A stretch of 64,000 nt of DNA from Rebecca billardiae RCC1528 (Eukaryota; Haptophyta): contig OZ251223.1 in the NCBI GenBank assembly GCA_965240325.2, positions 3,782,001 to 3,846,000 of the forward strand, given 5' to 3'. This document shows positions 24,401 to 33,476 of this stretch, piece by piece (position 1 is the first letter of the stretch; each line of letters starts with the position of its first letter). Under the pieces are notes generated by a model. The model did not search any database. It was not told the DNA's origin and worked only from the letters and a program-made list of their open reading frames with translations. A program made the position numbers and the translations under genes.

Positions 24401-24739
24401 AAGGACGCAAAGCTGTGGTGGTCGATGCCGCGGCGGTGGAAGGTGCTGCTCGCGTGGAGCATGCACGCCATCCTCGGCATCGGCATGTGCGCAGTGATCA
24501 TCCTCTACTCGCTCACAAACCCCATCCTCAGGGACGTCGCCACGTGGTCGGGCCCGCTCGCCTCTACGCTTGTGCAGGCGCAGCTGATCAAGCTGGTCGT
24601 GATGGAGCCGGCCGTGGCGTTCGCGTCGCCCATCGCCAAGTTTGCGCTCCGGTGCCTGCCCGAGGAGGTGCAGGACATGATCACCGAGTACGTCATTGCA
24701 CCCATCACCCGGCTCTTCAATCTGTGCACATTCCAGTGA
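25..24739 (+). CDS. Giant Ser/Pro-rich polycystin-1-like surface protein (at least 8,170 aa)
   Basis: Exons are 25-10116, 10228-10250 and 10342-24739, giving 8,170 residues in one frame. The frame is open to base 1 and no signal peptide is visible, so the true start is probably upstream. In order: Asp-rich N terminus; Ser/Pro array (about 130-3098); Cys-containing ectodomain with N-glycosylation sequons (about 3099-3548); Ser/Pro array (to about 6418); Cys-rich module; Met-containing Ser/Pro array; second copy of the module (about 6945-7037); short Ser/Pro array; GAIN-like region ending in a GPS motif with ECTHLTDF near 7390; membrane segment about 7428-7453; two more about 7510-7561, with the family-like SRQR ahead of the first; a roughly 500-residue cytosolic loop; a final pair about 8072-8136. 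The membrane pattern resembles polycystin-1, but no PLAT domain or six-helix pore is seen. Ser-Pro runs are typical of arabinosylated hydroxyproline-rich algal proteins. I infer a flagellar or cell-surface fibre protein with a polycystin-type anchor. A cell-wall role is the main alternative. Confidence 0.85.
418..9315 (+). repeat. Ser/Pro coding tandem array 1 (114-bp period)
   Basis: About 8.9 kb of tandem repeat coding for runs of 3-7 prolines separated by one or two serines. The dominant unit is 38 codons (114 bp): the same CCCAGC landmark recurs at 895 and 1009, and the TCTCCGCCGC landmark at 1441, 1897, 2467 and 2809, all multiples of 114 apart. Units vary mainly at synonymous positions, with rare replacements (Phe near 3812, Thr near 8135, Gly near 8788). 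Longer duplications exist: the block starting near 4771 recurs 1,152 bp downstream, and part of it again a further 456 bp on. Confidence 0.95.
10871..19480 (+). repeat. Ser/Pro coding tandem array 2 with higher-order repeats
   Basis: The same 38-codon unit continues in exon 3 for 8.6 kb. Sequence from 15001 reappears from 16531, exactly 1,530 bp later. A variant starting AGTCCACC recurs at 17324, 17678, 18032, 18386 and 18740, each 354 bp apart. Both spacings are multiples of three, so the protein frame is preserved. Toward 19250 the unit changes to a shorter one containing SPPPMPPPSPPPP. Confidence 0.93.
19481..19769 (+). repeat. Cys-rich module, copy 1 (coding duplication)
   Basis: This encodes a roughly 95-residue module with about eight cysteines, running from CNGNGAVQ to WESEWVC. 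The stretch with DEDECAAAL, CSVFSFWADTG and ECYCCPG vaguely resembles PAN/apple modules (Glu-Cys then Cys-x-x-Phe-Ser), but I cannot assign it firmly. It separates two Ser/Pro arrays of the giant protein. Copy 2 lies 1,581 bp downstream. Confidence 0.9.
19770..21061 (+). repeat. Ser/Pro array 3, Met-containing units
   Basis: Tandem units of 21 codons built on SPPPMPPPSPPPPSPPPPPPP, with Lys or Thr replacing Met in a few copies. Near 20948 the array ends in an Ala-Asp-Gly-Gly linker that recurs near 21384 after the second Cys module, so a linker and module block was duplicated together. Confidence 0.9.
21062..21350 (+). repeat. Cys-rich module, copy 2 (near-identical)
   Basis: Over about 285 bp this matches copy 1 (from 19481), with one difference seen: CCGCGCGCG against CCGCGCCCG near 21305, changing Pro to Ala. 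The identity includes synonymous positions, which points to a very recent duplication or ongoing gene conversion. Confidence 0.92.
21351..21648 (+). repeat. Ser/Pro array 4
   Basis: A short, less regular Ser/Pro array between the second Cys module and the GAIN-like region. It includes runs of SPPP repeated without the longer proline blocks. Confidence 0.85.
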
Positions 24740-24864
24740 TGAGATCCCCATCGTGATGACAGCATGAATACTCAGAATAGTAGCTACTGCATGAACATCG
24801 TATCATGATCATCATTCATCCGACGCTCTACTTCGACGTTCTTTCTGACCATCACTTATAATAA

Positions 24865-24866
<2 letters not shown>

Positions 24867-24929
<63 letters not shown>
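24867..24929. repeat. (TA)n microsatellite
   Basis: About 31 uninterrupted TA dinucleotides lie about 130 bp after the stop codon of the giant gene, ending directly at the hairpin element. Confidence 0.95.
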
Positions 24930-24930
<1 letters not shown>

Positions 24931-24931
<1 letters not shown>

Positions 24932-24996
24932 GACCGCGTTCCGCGGTCCTTTTCTGCATAGAATCAACGCAGTTGGGGGCCCGCGGTGGCCGTGCA
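24931..24996 (+). repeat. 3'-flanking hairpin element, copy 1
   Basis: It starts with GACCGCGTTCCGCGGTC, a perfect 7-bp stem with a 3-nt loop, followed by CTTTT and then a GC-rich tail containing GGGCCCGCGGTGG. A related copy is at 33094-33157. Both lie about 165-190 bp beyond the stop codon of a + strand gene and next to TA-rich sequence. It may be a 3'-end structure or a small dispersed element. Confidence 0.6.
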
Positions 24997-25184
24997 ATCG
25001 CGGCTCTCCGCCGTAGTGGGAGTTCGCCAGTTGAAGTCGGTTCTGAGATGACTGAATAAGCTATATTAGTCCGACCGTCGCCCTGCCTGCGCGACCGCGA
25101 GACTCATTCACACTTCACACAATCACAGCAGCGGACCTGAGACCGCACCCGGCACCGGTCGTCAAATCGGACGTCCGTCTGACA

Positions 25185-25331
25185 ACTAGCTGCCAAATGT
25201 CCAACTGGCTGATCAGCTCGGATCCGACCCGTCCGCGATCGTGCCATCGGCATCGGAATTACTACTAGTAGCTGCCAAACTGTGTCCAACTCTGGCTGAT
25301 CAGCTCGGATCCGACCCGTCCGCGATCGTGC
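25185..25331. repeat. Local direct repeat (about 65 bp, two copies)
   Basis: Copies at 25185-25245 and 25262-25331 share CTAGCTGCCAAA-type starts and the block CTGATCAGCTCGGATCCGAC followed by CCGTCCGCGATCGTGCC. A few small indels separate them. Confidence 0.85.
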
Positions 25332-26004
25332 CGAGTGAGTCGTGCCGCGGAGCTCGGAGTACTGAAGGAGTCGGGTGTGACAGCAGGGTGCTTTAGCGCT
25401 GCGGCCCGTGCCAGCCAACGACCAGACGTACTCTGGCCACTTGACCCGTTGCACGGGTGAGTGACCGTACGCCCTGCCTAGTGCCTACCGCGCGCGCCGC
25501 GCGACCGGCGACTCGGGGTGATGGAGAGCGGATGGCGACAGCAGCAGCAGTCCTCATGAAGACGATGAAACTGGCGGCACGGGTGCACGAGGTGGCAGGC
25601 GAAAGCGCGCCGACGAGACCGCATTTGACACACCTGAGCCGCACGCGCGTGCCGTCGCCGAGCTGCGAGCGCTGCAAACGCGCAACCGTACCGCGCGCGC
25701 CACGACGGCGCGGCACTAGCTGATGCAGGCCGTACTGCCGGCACTGCTTCTGCGATCATGCGCCACGGTCGCAGCTGACTGCGTGAGCAGCAAGCGGGAG
25801 GCGGGTCCGGAGGCACGTGCAGGCGCCGTCCCGCACTATCCGCCATCGCCCATCGTGACCGATCGTGCCGGGGCACGTCACCTCCGACGATCCGGATGTG
25901 GCCCAGTCCGGACGTCACGCGATCCGGGAAGACGAGTACGATTCGCTCGTAACGAACCGTTACACTAATGTCACGTCCAGCTGACGTCCAGATCGCACTT
26001 TACT

Positions 26005-26228
26005 TAAGGGAATCAGCTGGGCGCGGTTTTTTTTTGGCCTGATAGACCTCTCAATGCGATCTCAAAAACTCGAAACTCGGTCTCCGCCAGCCCTAAAAAT
26101 CGCCCCCCGTCCCTTTTTTTTCGCCGCCCCCCGTCCCTTTTTTCTTGATCAAAGATCTTTTTGAAACGTGGTTCGGGCCCGCTGGTGCGGGCTCCACGCT
26201 GCGCGCTCCGCCCTGCACCGCGGGCCAT
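26005..26228 (+). repeat. Dispersed repeat family A, copy 1
   Basis: About 220 bp, homologous along its length to 34836-35038 in the same orientation. Shared blocks include GGGCGCGGT, GATAGACCTCTC, GCGATCTCAAAAA, GGTCTCCGCCAGCCC, GATCAAAGATCTTTTTGAA and the end CACCGCGGGCCAT. This copy carries a small internal duplication of the CCCCGTCCC plus T-run segment. An open frame on the minus strand is not preserved in copy 2, so I treat it as a non-coding, SINE- or MITE-like element. Confidence 0.75.
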
Positions 26229-26521
26229 TAGCTATATGAACGGCGCGGATGACGATTGACGCGGCGGCATAAATAAATCAAGCAGCGTGATGATGACGAT
26301 GATAAAGCGACCGCGCGCGTCCGTGGCAACACTGTGACTTAGATGCAGCCGTGCCCGTGGCCGTGATCGCGCGTGTTCCGTCGTGTGTCTCGTGTGAGAC
26401 GTGTCGTCCGTCGATGCTGTTGATGATGATCGCCGGATCGGCGGATCGCGAGCCGTCATCCGGTCGCGCATCAGTTCCATCATCGCTGTTCAACGTGCCA
26501 TGAGACGCGAGCGCCGCGACA

Positions 26522-27334
26522 TCACTTCTGCGCGCCGAGCGACATCTTGCGCAGCATGGGTTCAAGCATCCGTCCCGCCCCCGCACGGCTCATGATGCGC
26601 GTCTGCATGCCCACGATAAAACTGTTCTTGAATCCGGCGACCACGCTGGGCTTGCGGCCAAGCGCCTGGAACGCGATGCGCACGACCTCGTCGGGGCTCA
26701 TGATCGTCATGCCCCCCTTGATGAGATCGGCCTTCATATCCGCGATCATGGGCGTGTCCACCGGTCCGGGCGAGAGCACTGTCACGTCCACATTCTTGTC
26801 CTTCATCTCGACGTGGAGGCTCTCACCAAGCACGAGGATGTACGCCTTGGTGGCGTGGTACTGCGCCATGAATGGGCCGGCCGTGTACCCACTAAGGCTG
26901 CTGATCAGCACGATGGCGCCCCTGTGCCGCGACGCCATGCGACCGCCAAAGTGCCGAGCGAGCTTGGAGGGAGCAGACACATTCAGAAAGTCCATGCGGT
27001 CCGCTGTAGCGGGATCCTGGTCGACGAAGTAGCCCTTGGACTCAACGGCAGCGCAGGGCACGAGGAGGCCGATTTCCAGGTCTTCGGTGCCCGCAATAAT
27101 CGCGTCCACGCCCACCTGCGTCGACGTGTCTGCCTCGACGATGCGCACATCCACCGCATGCGTGGCGCGGATGCTCTGTGCCGTGCTCTCGAGGTTCGCC
27201 GCGCGGCGCGCAACAATCACCACGTTCATACCCGCCGCCGCGCAGTACCGCGCGAATGCTTCCCCGATGCCTGACGATGCACCGATCACGAGGGCCCAGC
27301 CGCCGTACTTGTCCGTCAGGGAAGGATTCGGCAT
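26522..27334 (-). CDS. Short-chain dehydrogenase/reductase (SDR)
   Basis: A single-exon gene of 270 residues, starting at the first ATG of the frame. It is a classical Rossmann-fold NAD(P)-dependent oxidoreductase. GASSGIG (18-24) binds the dinucleotide, Ser145/Ser146 lie in SSLSG, and YHATK (Tyr159/Lys163) is the catalytic pair. The usual NNAG after strand 4 reads PCAA, an uncommon substitution. The PGPVDTPM segment after strand 6 is typical. The C-terminal part (SPDEVV, then a basic tail) resembles the 17-beta-HSD/ketoreductase branch. Substrate and location are not evident. Upstream (27335-28127) is non-coding. Confidence 0.88.
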   Translation of the reverse strand: MPNPSLTDKYGGWALVIGASSGIGEAFARYCAAAGMNVVIVARRAANLESTAQSIRATHAVDVRIVEADTSTQVGVDAIIAGTEDLEIGLLVPCAAVESKGYFVDQDPATADRMDFLNVSAPSKLARHFGGRMASRHRGAIVLISSLSGYTAGPFMAQYHATKAYILVLGESLHVEMKDKNVDVTVLSPGPVDTPMIADMKADLIKGGMTIMSPDEVVRIAFQALGRKPSVVAGFKNSFIVGMQTRIMSRAGAGRMLEPMLRKMSLGAQK

Positions 27335-28127
27335 GGCGCTTGCAGTGGCGGGGACCAGCACGCGAGCGGCGAGTGTCGGCGTCGAGTGTCGGCAACGAGC
27401 GCGCGGCGGCGTCGAGTCCTCCGCTTGAAAGTTGAAACGGATAACATTTTCAATTTGGCTGATTTAGGCCTTGGCTGCGGCGGCAGGGGAGCCGCTGCGG
27501 CGTAGCTCATGAACAGCGCAGGCAGGTGTTTGGCGCGGCTGCACTCTCGAGGTGGCTGGGATACAACATCCAGGTGCAGCACCCTCCCCGTGTGGTGTCA
27601 GAGTGCGCTCTCGAGCGCGTGCCTCCGAGCGCGGGGCGGCCGCTTGCTGCAATGGCCGCCTCGATGAGGTGCGGCAACGCGCCCGCCTCACCTACTGTCA
27701 CCTGCCTGCGGCGCCGGTCTGTTTTGTGGCAGTGTCTTTGTGCAGTGTTGGATACTTGGATCCGGCGTCAATCACGCCTTCACCAAGTGTGCATGCACTG
27801 TGCATAGCCATACGGTTGGCGGCATACGGGCGTATACACGGGCACGGCGGCACCGGGCGTATATATATATATATATATGCATGCATGCACGCCGCCTGCA
27901 TGCACGCCGCCACGCGGCCTGACGCGCCCTCACGAGTACGGGCTACGGCGCGGCCTCGCGGGCCTCGGCCGGGGCCGCCCGGGGCTCGTCAGCGCTTCCG
28001 ATATATATACCAGGCGGCTTGACAGTTGATGCGGCACGATCGAGTTAGAGTGCGGGATGTCACGGCCACGGCGCACGGGCGCCTGTAGCGATTCAGCCGC
28101 CTCAATTATCGTCCAGCATTGAGCGCG
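27335..28127. other. Spacer with short TA runs
   Basis: Upstream of the SDR gene and downstream of the F-box gene. It contains a (TA)n run at about 27859-27879 followed by repeated TGCA, and a shorter one near 28001. I see no supported gene. Confidence 0.55.
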
Positions 28128-29780
28128 CTAGCGCTGCTCGTGACTCCGCAGCCCGATGGGGTTCTGTCCACGAACGATCGCGGCATGCACCGCAGTGCTC
28201 ACCGCTGTGGAAACTGTCGCCGCCGAGCGCAGCAGCTGGTGTCCGGATAGCCACGGCGACAGGTCGGGGCTCACAAGGGCATGTGCGCGACGCACATCTT
28301 CATGCACAAGCGCGGAGGCTCCGGCCCACACCGCGAGGTGCGCGCGCTCACGGCCGAGGGCGATGGTCGGCCGGACACTTGGAACGTTTGACAGAAGCTG
28401 CGCTGTCCGCAGCTCGGAGGTGAGTCGCGCGTCGATGCCGCGGATGCGCGCGCCGCGTCCATGCAGCACGATTGCACGGTACACTGGGGCCCTATCCTCC
28501 TCGTCAACGAGCTGGATCACGCGCGAGACGAGCTGCAGGACGCTCGCCGAGTCATGCAGGCCAGCGCCAGCACCGCGGGGCCCCTGCTCGCCGGCAGTGC
28601 CGCGCGCCGCCGCGCCAGAAGCGAGCGCCCCGTCGGGCCCAGCGCCGAACCAGTGCTCGAAGCACGCGAAGCGCTCGGCAGCAATGGCGAGCTTGCCATA
28701 CCCGCGCAGCTGTATGTCGATCCTTCCGATCTCCAGCTCGTCTGGCTGCACCGGGCGCCGAGCCGGTGCGATGGCGCGCACGTAACCGAGCTCGTGCAGA
28801 CGGCCGCCCAGCTCATCGGCAACTGCCTCAGCGGAGTCGTGCTGCCCGCTGGCGAGGCCAAGCGCGGCCACGCTCGAGCAGAGCTCGTCAAGCGCCGTGG
28901 TGGTGCCGACGGAGACGACCACCTGCCCGCCCACGGCTGAGAGGCCGCCCGCGCTCGGGGTGCCCCCCGAGGACGCGCTTGGGAGAGCGCCAGATGTCGT
29001 GCACGCTCGCCCAAAATGTGGCTGGGCCGCTCGGCCACCCCCGCGGGCGACCACGTGGCGACCGCCACGCAAAGCCGCCGCGCTGGCGTACTCGTCACCG
29101 ATGAAGAGCGAGATGCCGGTCCCCACGCCGGCGGCATGCATCGCCGCCACGTCCGCATCCACAAAGCGCACCCTCGCAACAGCGTGCTTGAAGAGCACGA
29201 GCGCAAGCCCGCTCACGTCCGCAACCGAGTCGCGCCGCGAGACGACCACACACATGTCCGCCTGGTCGGCAGGGACGCCGATCGTGTCGAGCATGTTCAC
29301 AATGGTGTCGGCACTGGCCTCGACGTCCTGCAGCCGCCCGTCGGCGCGCAAGCGTGCTGGCGAGCGGTCGGAAAGCGCACTGGGCTCGCTGTCGCCCGCA
29401 AAGCCGATGCGCACACGCCTCGACTCGATCTCCACAACGATGGCCGTCTCCGAGCGCACTGCCCGGACATAAGCGTCCCGCCATCTGACGGGCCAGTCGC
29501 GAAGGTGTTTGAACGCTCGACGGACCTCCATGAGCACCTCATCACTGCGGCGCGATGTGCACGCCTCGGCCATACGCCGGTGAGCGTCGTGAGACCACGC
29601 ACGACGCGCAAAGAGCTGCTTCCACAGGTCGTCGGCGCTGGCGACGGCAAGCGCAGCCTTCGAGGCACGCGCAAAGGCCAGCAGGGCGCCCACGGGCAGG
29701 AACGACAACGCATGCGCAACGCATTCCGGAGGCAGCTGGAGCAGCGTCCTCACCTCGAGAGCATTTTCGTCATCCGCCAT
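28128..29780 (-). CDS. F-box/actin-related fusion protein (ARP8-like)
   Basis: A 550-residue single-exon protein. The start is the Met of MADDENALEV; the frame upstream of it overlaps the divergent promoter. Residues about 13-60 form an F-box (LLQLPPECVAHALSFLP, then DLWKQLF), which recruits SKP1/cullin ligases. From about residue 107 the chain has an actin fold: VRIGFAGDSEPSA matches the first phosphate loop, a segment with RGIDARLTSELR matches the actin GI-x-x-R region, and VWAGASALV matches the VWIGGS strand. Plant ARP8 has this same F-box plus actin order. The expected HDxxA-type and Gly-rich nucleotide loops are poorly conserved and Ala/Gly-rich insertions are present, so ATP binding is doubtful. 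It is head-to-head with the AAA gene (186 bp apart). Confidence 0.75.
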   Translation of the reverse strand: MADDENALEVRTLLQLPPECVAHALSFLPVGALLAFARASKAALAVASADDLWKQLFARRAWSHDAHRRMAEACTSRRSDEVLMEVRRAFKHLRDWPVRWRDAYVRAVRSETAIVVEIESRRVRIGFAGDSEPSALSDRSPARLRADGRLQDVEASADTIVNMLDTIGVPADQADMCVVVSRRDSVADVSGLALVLFKHAVARVRFVDADVAAMHAAGVGTGISLFIGDEYASAAALRGGRHVVARGGGRAAQPHFGRACTTSGALPSASSGGTPSAGGLSAVGGQVVVSVGTTTALDELCSSVAALGLASGQHDSAEAVADELGGRLHELGYVRAIAPARRPVQPDELEIGRIDIQLRGYGKLAIAAERFACFEHWFGAGPDGALASGAAARGTAGEQGPRGAGAGLHDSASVLQLVSRVIQLVDEEDRAPVYRAIVLHGRGARIRGIDARLTSELRTAQLLSNVPSVRPTIALGRERAHLAVWAGASALVHEDVRRAHALVSPDLSPWLSGHQLLRSAATVSTAVSTAVHAAIVRGQNPIGLRSHEQR

Positions 29781-29966
29781 GCTGACGCGAGGTCGCCGGG
29801 CGGCTCTACCTTGGTACGGGCCCGGAATTCGGCGGACTCCCAGACTTGCCGGACAAGTCCCGGGCGACTCCCCCAGCCCGGCCGTCGTCGGTGCCCACCG
29901 CACTACCGCAGCGGTGAACGTTCACGGGAACACTCACCGCCGACGCCGAGGGCGTCTCCGCCGGCC

Positions 29967-32928
29967 ATGGCCAAGACCGAGGACTCCAAGCCCATCGGCC
30001 GAGCAGGCGCGATGTCGGACTCTGCGCCGGGCATGCTGGTGGCCATGAGCGCGCTGGTCGTCGTGTGCATGGCCGTGATCGCCACGCACCGCAGCCTGCT
30101 CGTCGACCTGCTCCGGAGCAATCAGCTCGTCCAAGCGTTCGTCGCGTCGACCGTGTTTGGCGTCTTGTCATACAGCCTGGTGACGATCGGGAACATCTGC
30201 GTGTCGTACGTGCGAGCGGCCACACTCTGCTCGGTCACCATCACAAACAAGGACGAGTGCTTTGACAAGATCGTCGATTACATCGGCCAGCAGGGCATCA
30301 CGATGTCGGGTGCGCTGATGGCGCAGACCAAGAAGCACAAGGAGACCTTCAAGTCATGGAGGGAGGAGTTCTTCATGGGCACGCGCCGGGCGCCCGAGAT
30401 CGAGTACCGGCCGGCGAACAACAACGATGTCCACGTATTCACGTACAAGGGCCGGCGCATGATCATGGCGCGCTCGAAGGGCGAGACCGTGATTGCGGGC
30501 TGGGAGCGGCAGCCTTTGGAGATGGAGACGCTCACGCTGTCCACGTGGGGCGGCGACTCGTCGGCGATCCGCGGGCTGATCGATGACGCGATCAACCAGG
30601 CGTTCCAGGAGATCTCGGAGGACCTGAACGTGTACGTCCTCTCGTCCAACTGGTTTGGCACGTGGGAGCGCGCGATGACCAAGAAGCCGCGGCCGATCAG
30701 CTCGGTCATCCTCGACGAGGACCTCGCCGACGGGCTGCTGAGCGACGCGCGCGACTTCCGCGCCTCCGCCGAGTGGTACGAGAGCGTGGGCATCCCGTAC
30801 CGCCGCGGGTACTTGCTGTACGGGCCGCCGGGCTGCGGCAAGACGTCGTTTGTGCAGGCGCTCGCGGGCGCGCTCAAGCTCGACCTGTGCATGCTCACGC
30901 TCTCAAACAAGTCGCTCGACGACACCTCGCTCGCAGAGAACCTGCGCGAGGCGCCGGCCAACTCGATCGTGCTGCTGGAGGACGTGGATGCTGTCTTCGT
31001 AGAGCGCTCCACCTCGACCGAGTCGCACAACGCGGGCGTGACCTTCTCAGGCCTGCTCAACGCCATCGACGGCGTGGCCTCTCAGGAGGGCCGGCTCTTC
31101 TTCATGTGCGCTCACGCGCGCTCACACGCGCCCTCACGCGCGCCCTCACGCGAGGCGCCCGCACGCTCAGCTGCCCGCACACCCCGCCGCTCCCGCGCGC
31201 GCGCGCGCAGGACGACCAACCACATCGACAAGCTCGACCCCGCGCTGATCCGGCCCGGCCGGTGCGACGTCAAGGTGGAGCTGCGGCGCGCGTCGCGCTC
31301 GCAGGCGGCGCAGCTCTTCGAGCGGTTCTTCCCGGGCGAGCACGAGCGCGCGAGCGTGTTCGCGGCGCAGCTGCCGCAGAACGAGCTGTCGATGGCGCAG
31401 CTCCAAGGTGCGTCCCGCCGCGCGCCGCGCGACGCCCTGCCCGCGCGCCGCGCCCAGCGCTGACGCGCGCGCGCTGCTGGCGTGCGCAGGCTACCTGCTC
31501 GAGCACAAGGGGGACCCCAGCCGCGCGCTCAAGCACGTGCCCCGGCTGCTCCGCGTGAACAAGCCGGCCGACGTGGACCGCATGACGACGTACGAGCACC
31601 TCCGCCGCGTGGGGCTCGAGCGGTGGGCGTGCGAGTTTGAGTACCAGGGGTACGAGATGGCGGCAGGGCTCAAGGGGCTCGGCCTGGACGTGGTGAAGGG
31701 CTGGTCGCTCGAGCTGCGGCTGGACGACGCGAGCGCGCGGCGGCTCGAGCTGCTGCTGTCCGAGGACAAGGCGCTGATGGAGGACTACCAGCTCGCCGAC
31801 CTCGCCACCGTGAAGGACATGTTCATGGGCACGTTTGGTGTCTCCGCAGACGGCGCGGACGGCGCCGATGCCAGCGCGCGCTCGCGCGCCGCGTCGCTCG
31901 TCGTCTCGGTCCCGCCGTCGCCGCGGGCCACACCGCAGGCCTCGTCGGAGGGGATGAAGCGGGGTGCGATCGACTCGGCCGAGGCGAGCTACATCTCGCA
32001 GCTGGCCGACGAGCTGTGCGCGCGCGTGCAGCGTGACGGCAAGGGCGCGGCGTCGCGCTGGCAGCTGCGCCGCCACCTTAGCCGCTTCGGAGACGACGCT
32101 CAGCTGTGCGTGGGCACGGCGCACATGCTGGTCGCGCCGCGCGCGCTGGGCGCGGAGACGCTTCTCGACGACGCGCCCACGTTCGCCCTCCTCCGGCGCG
32201 CGTGCCTCGAGGAGCACGCGCACGCGCTCGAGGACGGCGGCTTCGGCTGCGTGCGCGAGCTGACGGGCCGGCTGACGGAGACGGTGCTCAAGGACGAGCT
32301 GGGCATCAAGGGCGCGGCGCAGGCGAGTCTGCTCGCCATCGTGGGCACGGACGGCGGGCTTCCGCACGTGCGCCGGCGGTGCACGCTCGCGGACCGCCGC
32401 CGCGTGCGCGAGGCCTTCATGCGCGCGTTCACGCCGCCGGGCCGGGCCGTCGAGGCCCAGACGAGCGATCTGGCCACCAAGCTCGCCGCCACGCTCTCGG
32501 ACGAGGCCGGCGAAGGGCTGGTCTCGATCGCGCAGCTCGAGGCGCACCTGAGCCGGCACAAGGCGACAGGCGGGGAGGCGTGCGTGAGCGCGGCTCGCGC
32601 CGAGCTGCTCGACGCGCCGCGCCCCGAGCGGCCGCCCGCCGCCGAGCCGGAAGCGCCGACCGAGTGGGTGCACGGCTGGCTCACGCAGGCTGGCCTCGGG
32701 GAGCTCTCGAGCAAGTTCATCGATGCTAAGCTCTGCGAGCGGACGGACCTGCTCGCTGAGCCTGCGCTCCAGCTGAGTGACCTGAAGGAGATTGGCATCG
32801 ACAAGCCTGGCGATCAGAGGCGCATGCTCGCGCTGCTCAAAGAGCTGCGTGCTGGCAGCAAGGGCGGGCTTTCATCCATCGCGAACGGGACGGCGATCTC
32901 TCCGATCAAGATGCCCCAGTGGAATTGA
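29967..32928 (+). CDS. BCS1-like AAA ATPase with C-terminal SAM domain
   Basis: Exons 29967-31105, 31211-31407 and 31490-32928 give 924 residues, starting at a good Kozak ATG (GCCATGG). Two hydrophobic segments (about 20-40 and 50-75) precede a BCS1-type region and an AAA domain with Walker A GPPGCGKT (286-293) and Walker B IVLLEDVD (334-341). The exon junctions rebuild the family block ending [20 protein letters not shown] and then MAQLQGYLLEHK. BCS1 proteins are membrane AAA chaperones/translocases, such as the mitochondrial Rieske protein translocator; plant relatives are also ER or outer-membrane proteins. The C-terminal 400 residues are unusual for the family and end in a SAM domain (about 837-905, HGWLTQAGLGEL to DLKEIGID). 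Intron 1 is a multiple of three and stop-free, so a frame scan alone would miss it. Confidence 0.85.
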
Positions 32929-33093
32929 CGACTGACAAGTCGTAGCTCGCCAGCTCGGCTAACCCCAATCGATCGATGCATGCATGGCCAGCACAGTCGG
33001 AGCACTCTCGTCCTCGATGATACCCGCGCGCTACTTGTCACTCATCAGCAGCAGTCGTAGTATATATATATACTTATTACTACATCAGATCTA

Positions 33094-33157
33094 TGACCGC
33101 GTTCCGCGGTCCTTTTCCGTAGAACGAACGTAGTTCGGGGCCCGCGGTGGCGGTGCA
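33094..33157 (+). repeat. 3'-flanking hairpin element, copy 2
   Basis: It carries the same GACCGCGTTCCGCGGTC hairpin plus CTTTT as the element at 24931, with a related tail (GGGCCCGCGGTGGCGGTGCA). It lies 165 bp past the stop codon of the AAA ATPase gene. Confidence 0.6.
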
Positions 33158-33265
33158 CCCTCCGTCGCGCAGTCGTCTATTGAGTTATTGAGTTAATTGT
33201 GATTCGGACACGGACCAGTTGGCAGAGTGGCAGCCAATGCCCGTAGTGGCCGTACAACTACTGTT

Positions 33266-33385
33266 AAACGAATTTTCCGGCGGCGCTACCATCGGCGACG
33301 GCTTCATGGGCGGTGACAGTTGGCGGGCGTCAATCTCGCCTGCCTGAGCTGTGTGCGTCTCTTATTCTTAGTAATAAACTGTAGT
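33266..33385 (+). repeat. Dispersed repeat family B, + copy
   Basis: About 120 bp matching the reverse complement of 43350-43474 at roughly 85-90% by eye. Shared blocks include GGCGGCGCTACCATCGGCGA, GGCGGGCGTCAATCTCGCCT and GTCTCTTATTCTTAGT. Confidence 0.8.
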
Positions 33386-33476
33386 ATAGACTCTGACAGC
33401 GGCGCGCCGCCGCCTCGGCCGCGCCGGGCGGGCCCAGTCCGGCAGCCGCCGCCGCCGCGGCGCCGATATTGTGTAC

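Larger units (their letters stand above)
24740..26521. other. Gene-poor spacer with repeats
   Basis: Between the giant gene and the SDR gene I see no convincing coding sequence. It holds a long (TA)n run, a hairpin element at 24931, a local direct repeat at 25185/25262 and a dispersed repeat at 26005. Short open frames here have irregular composition and no recognisable domains. Confidence 0.6.

Noticed and set aside
26013-26228. Minus-strand 71-codon frame starting MARGAGRSAQRG
   Set aside because: It lies within a dispersed repeat and the frame is broken in the second copy at 34836-35038.
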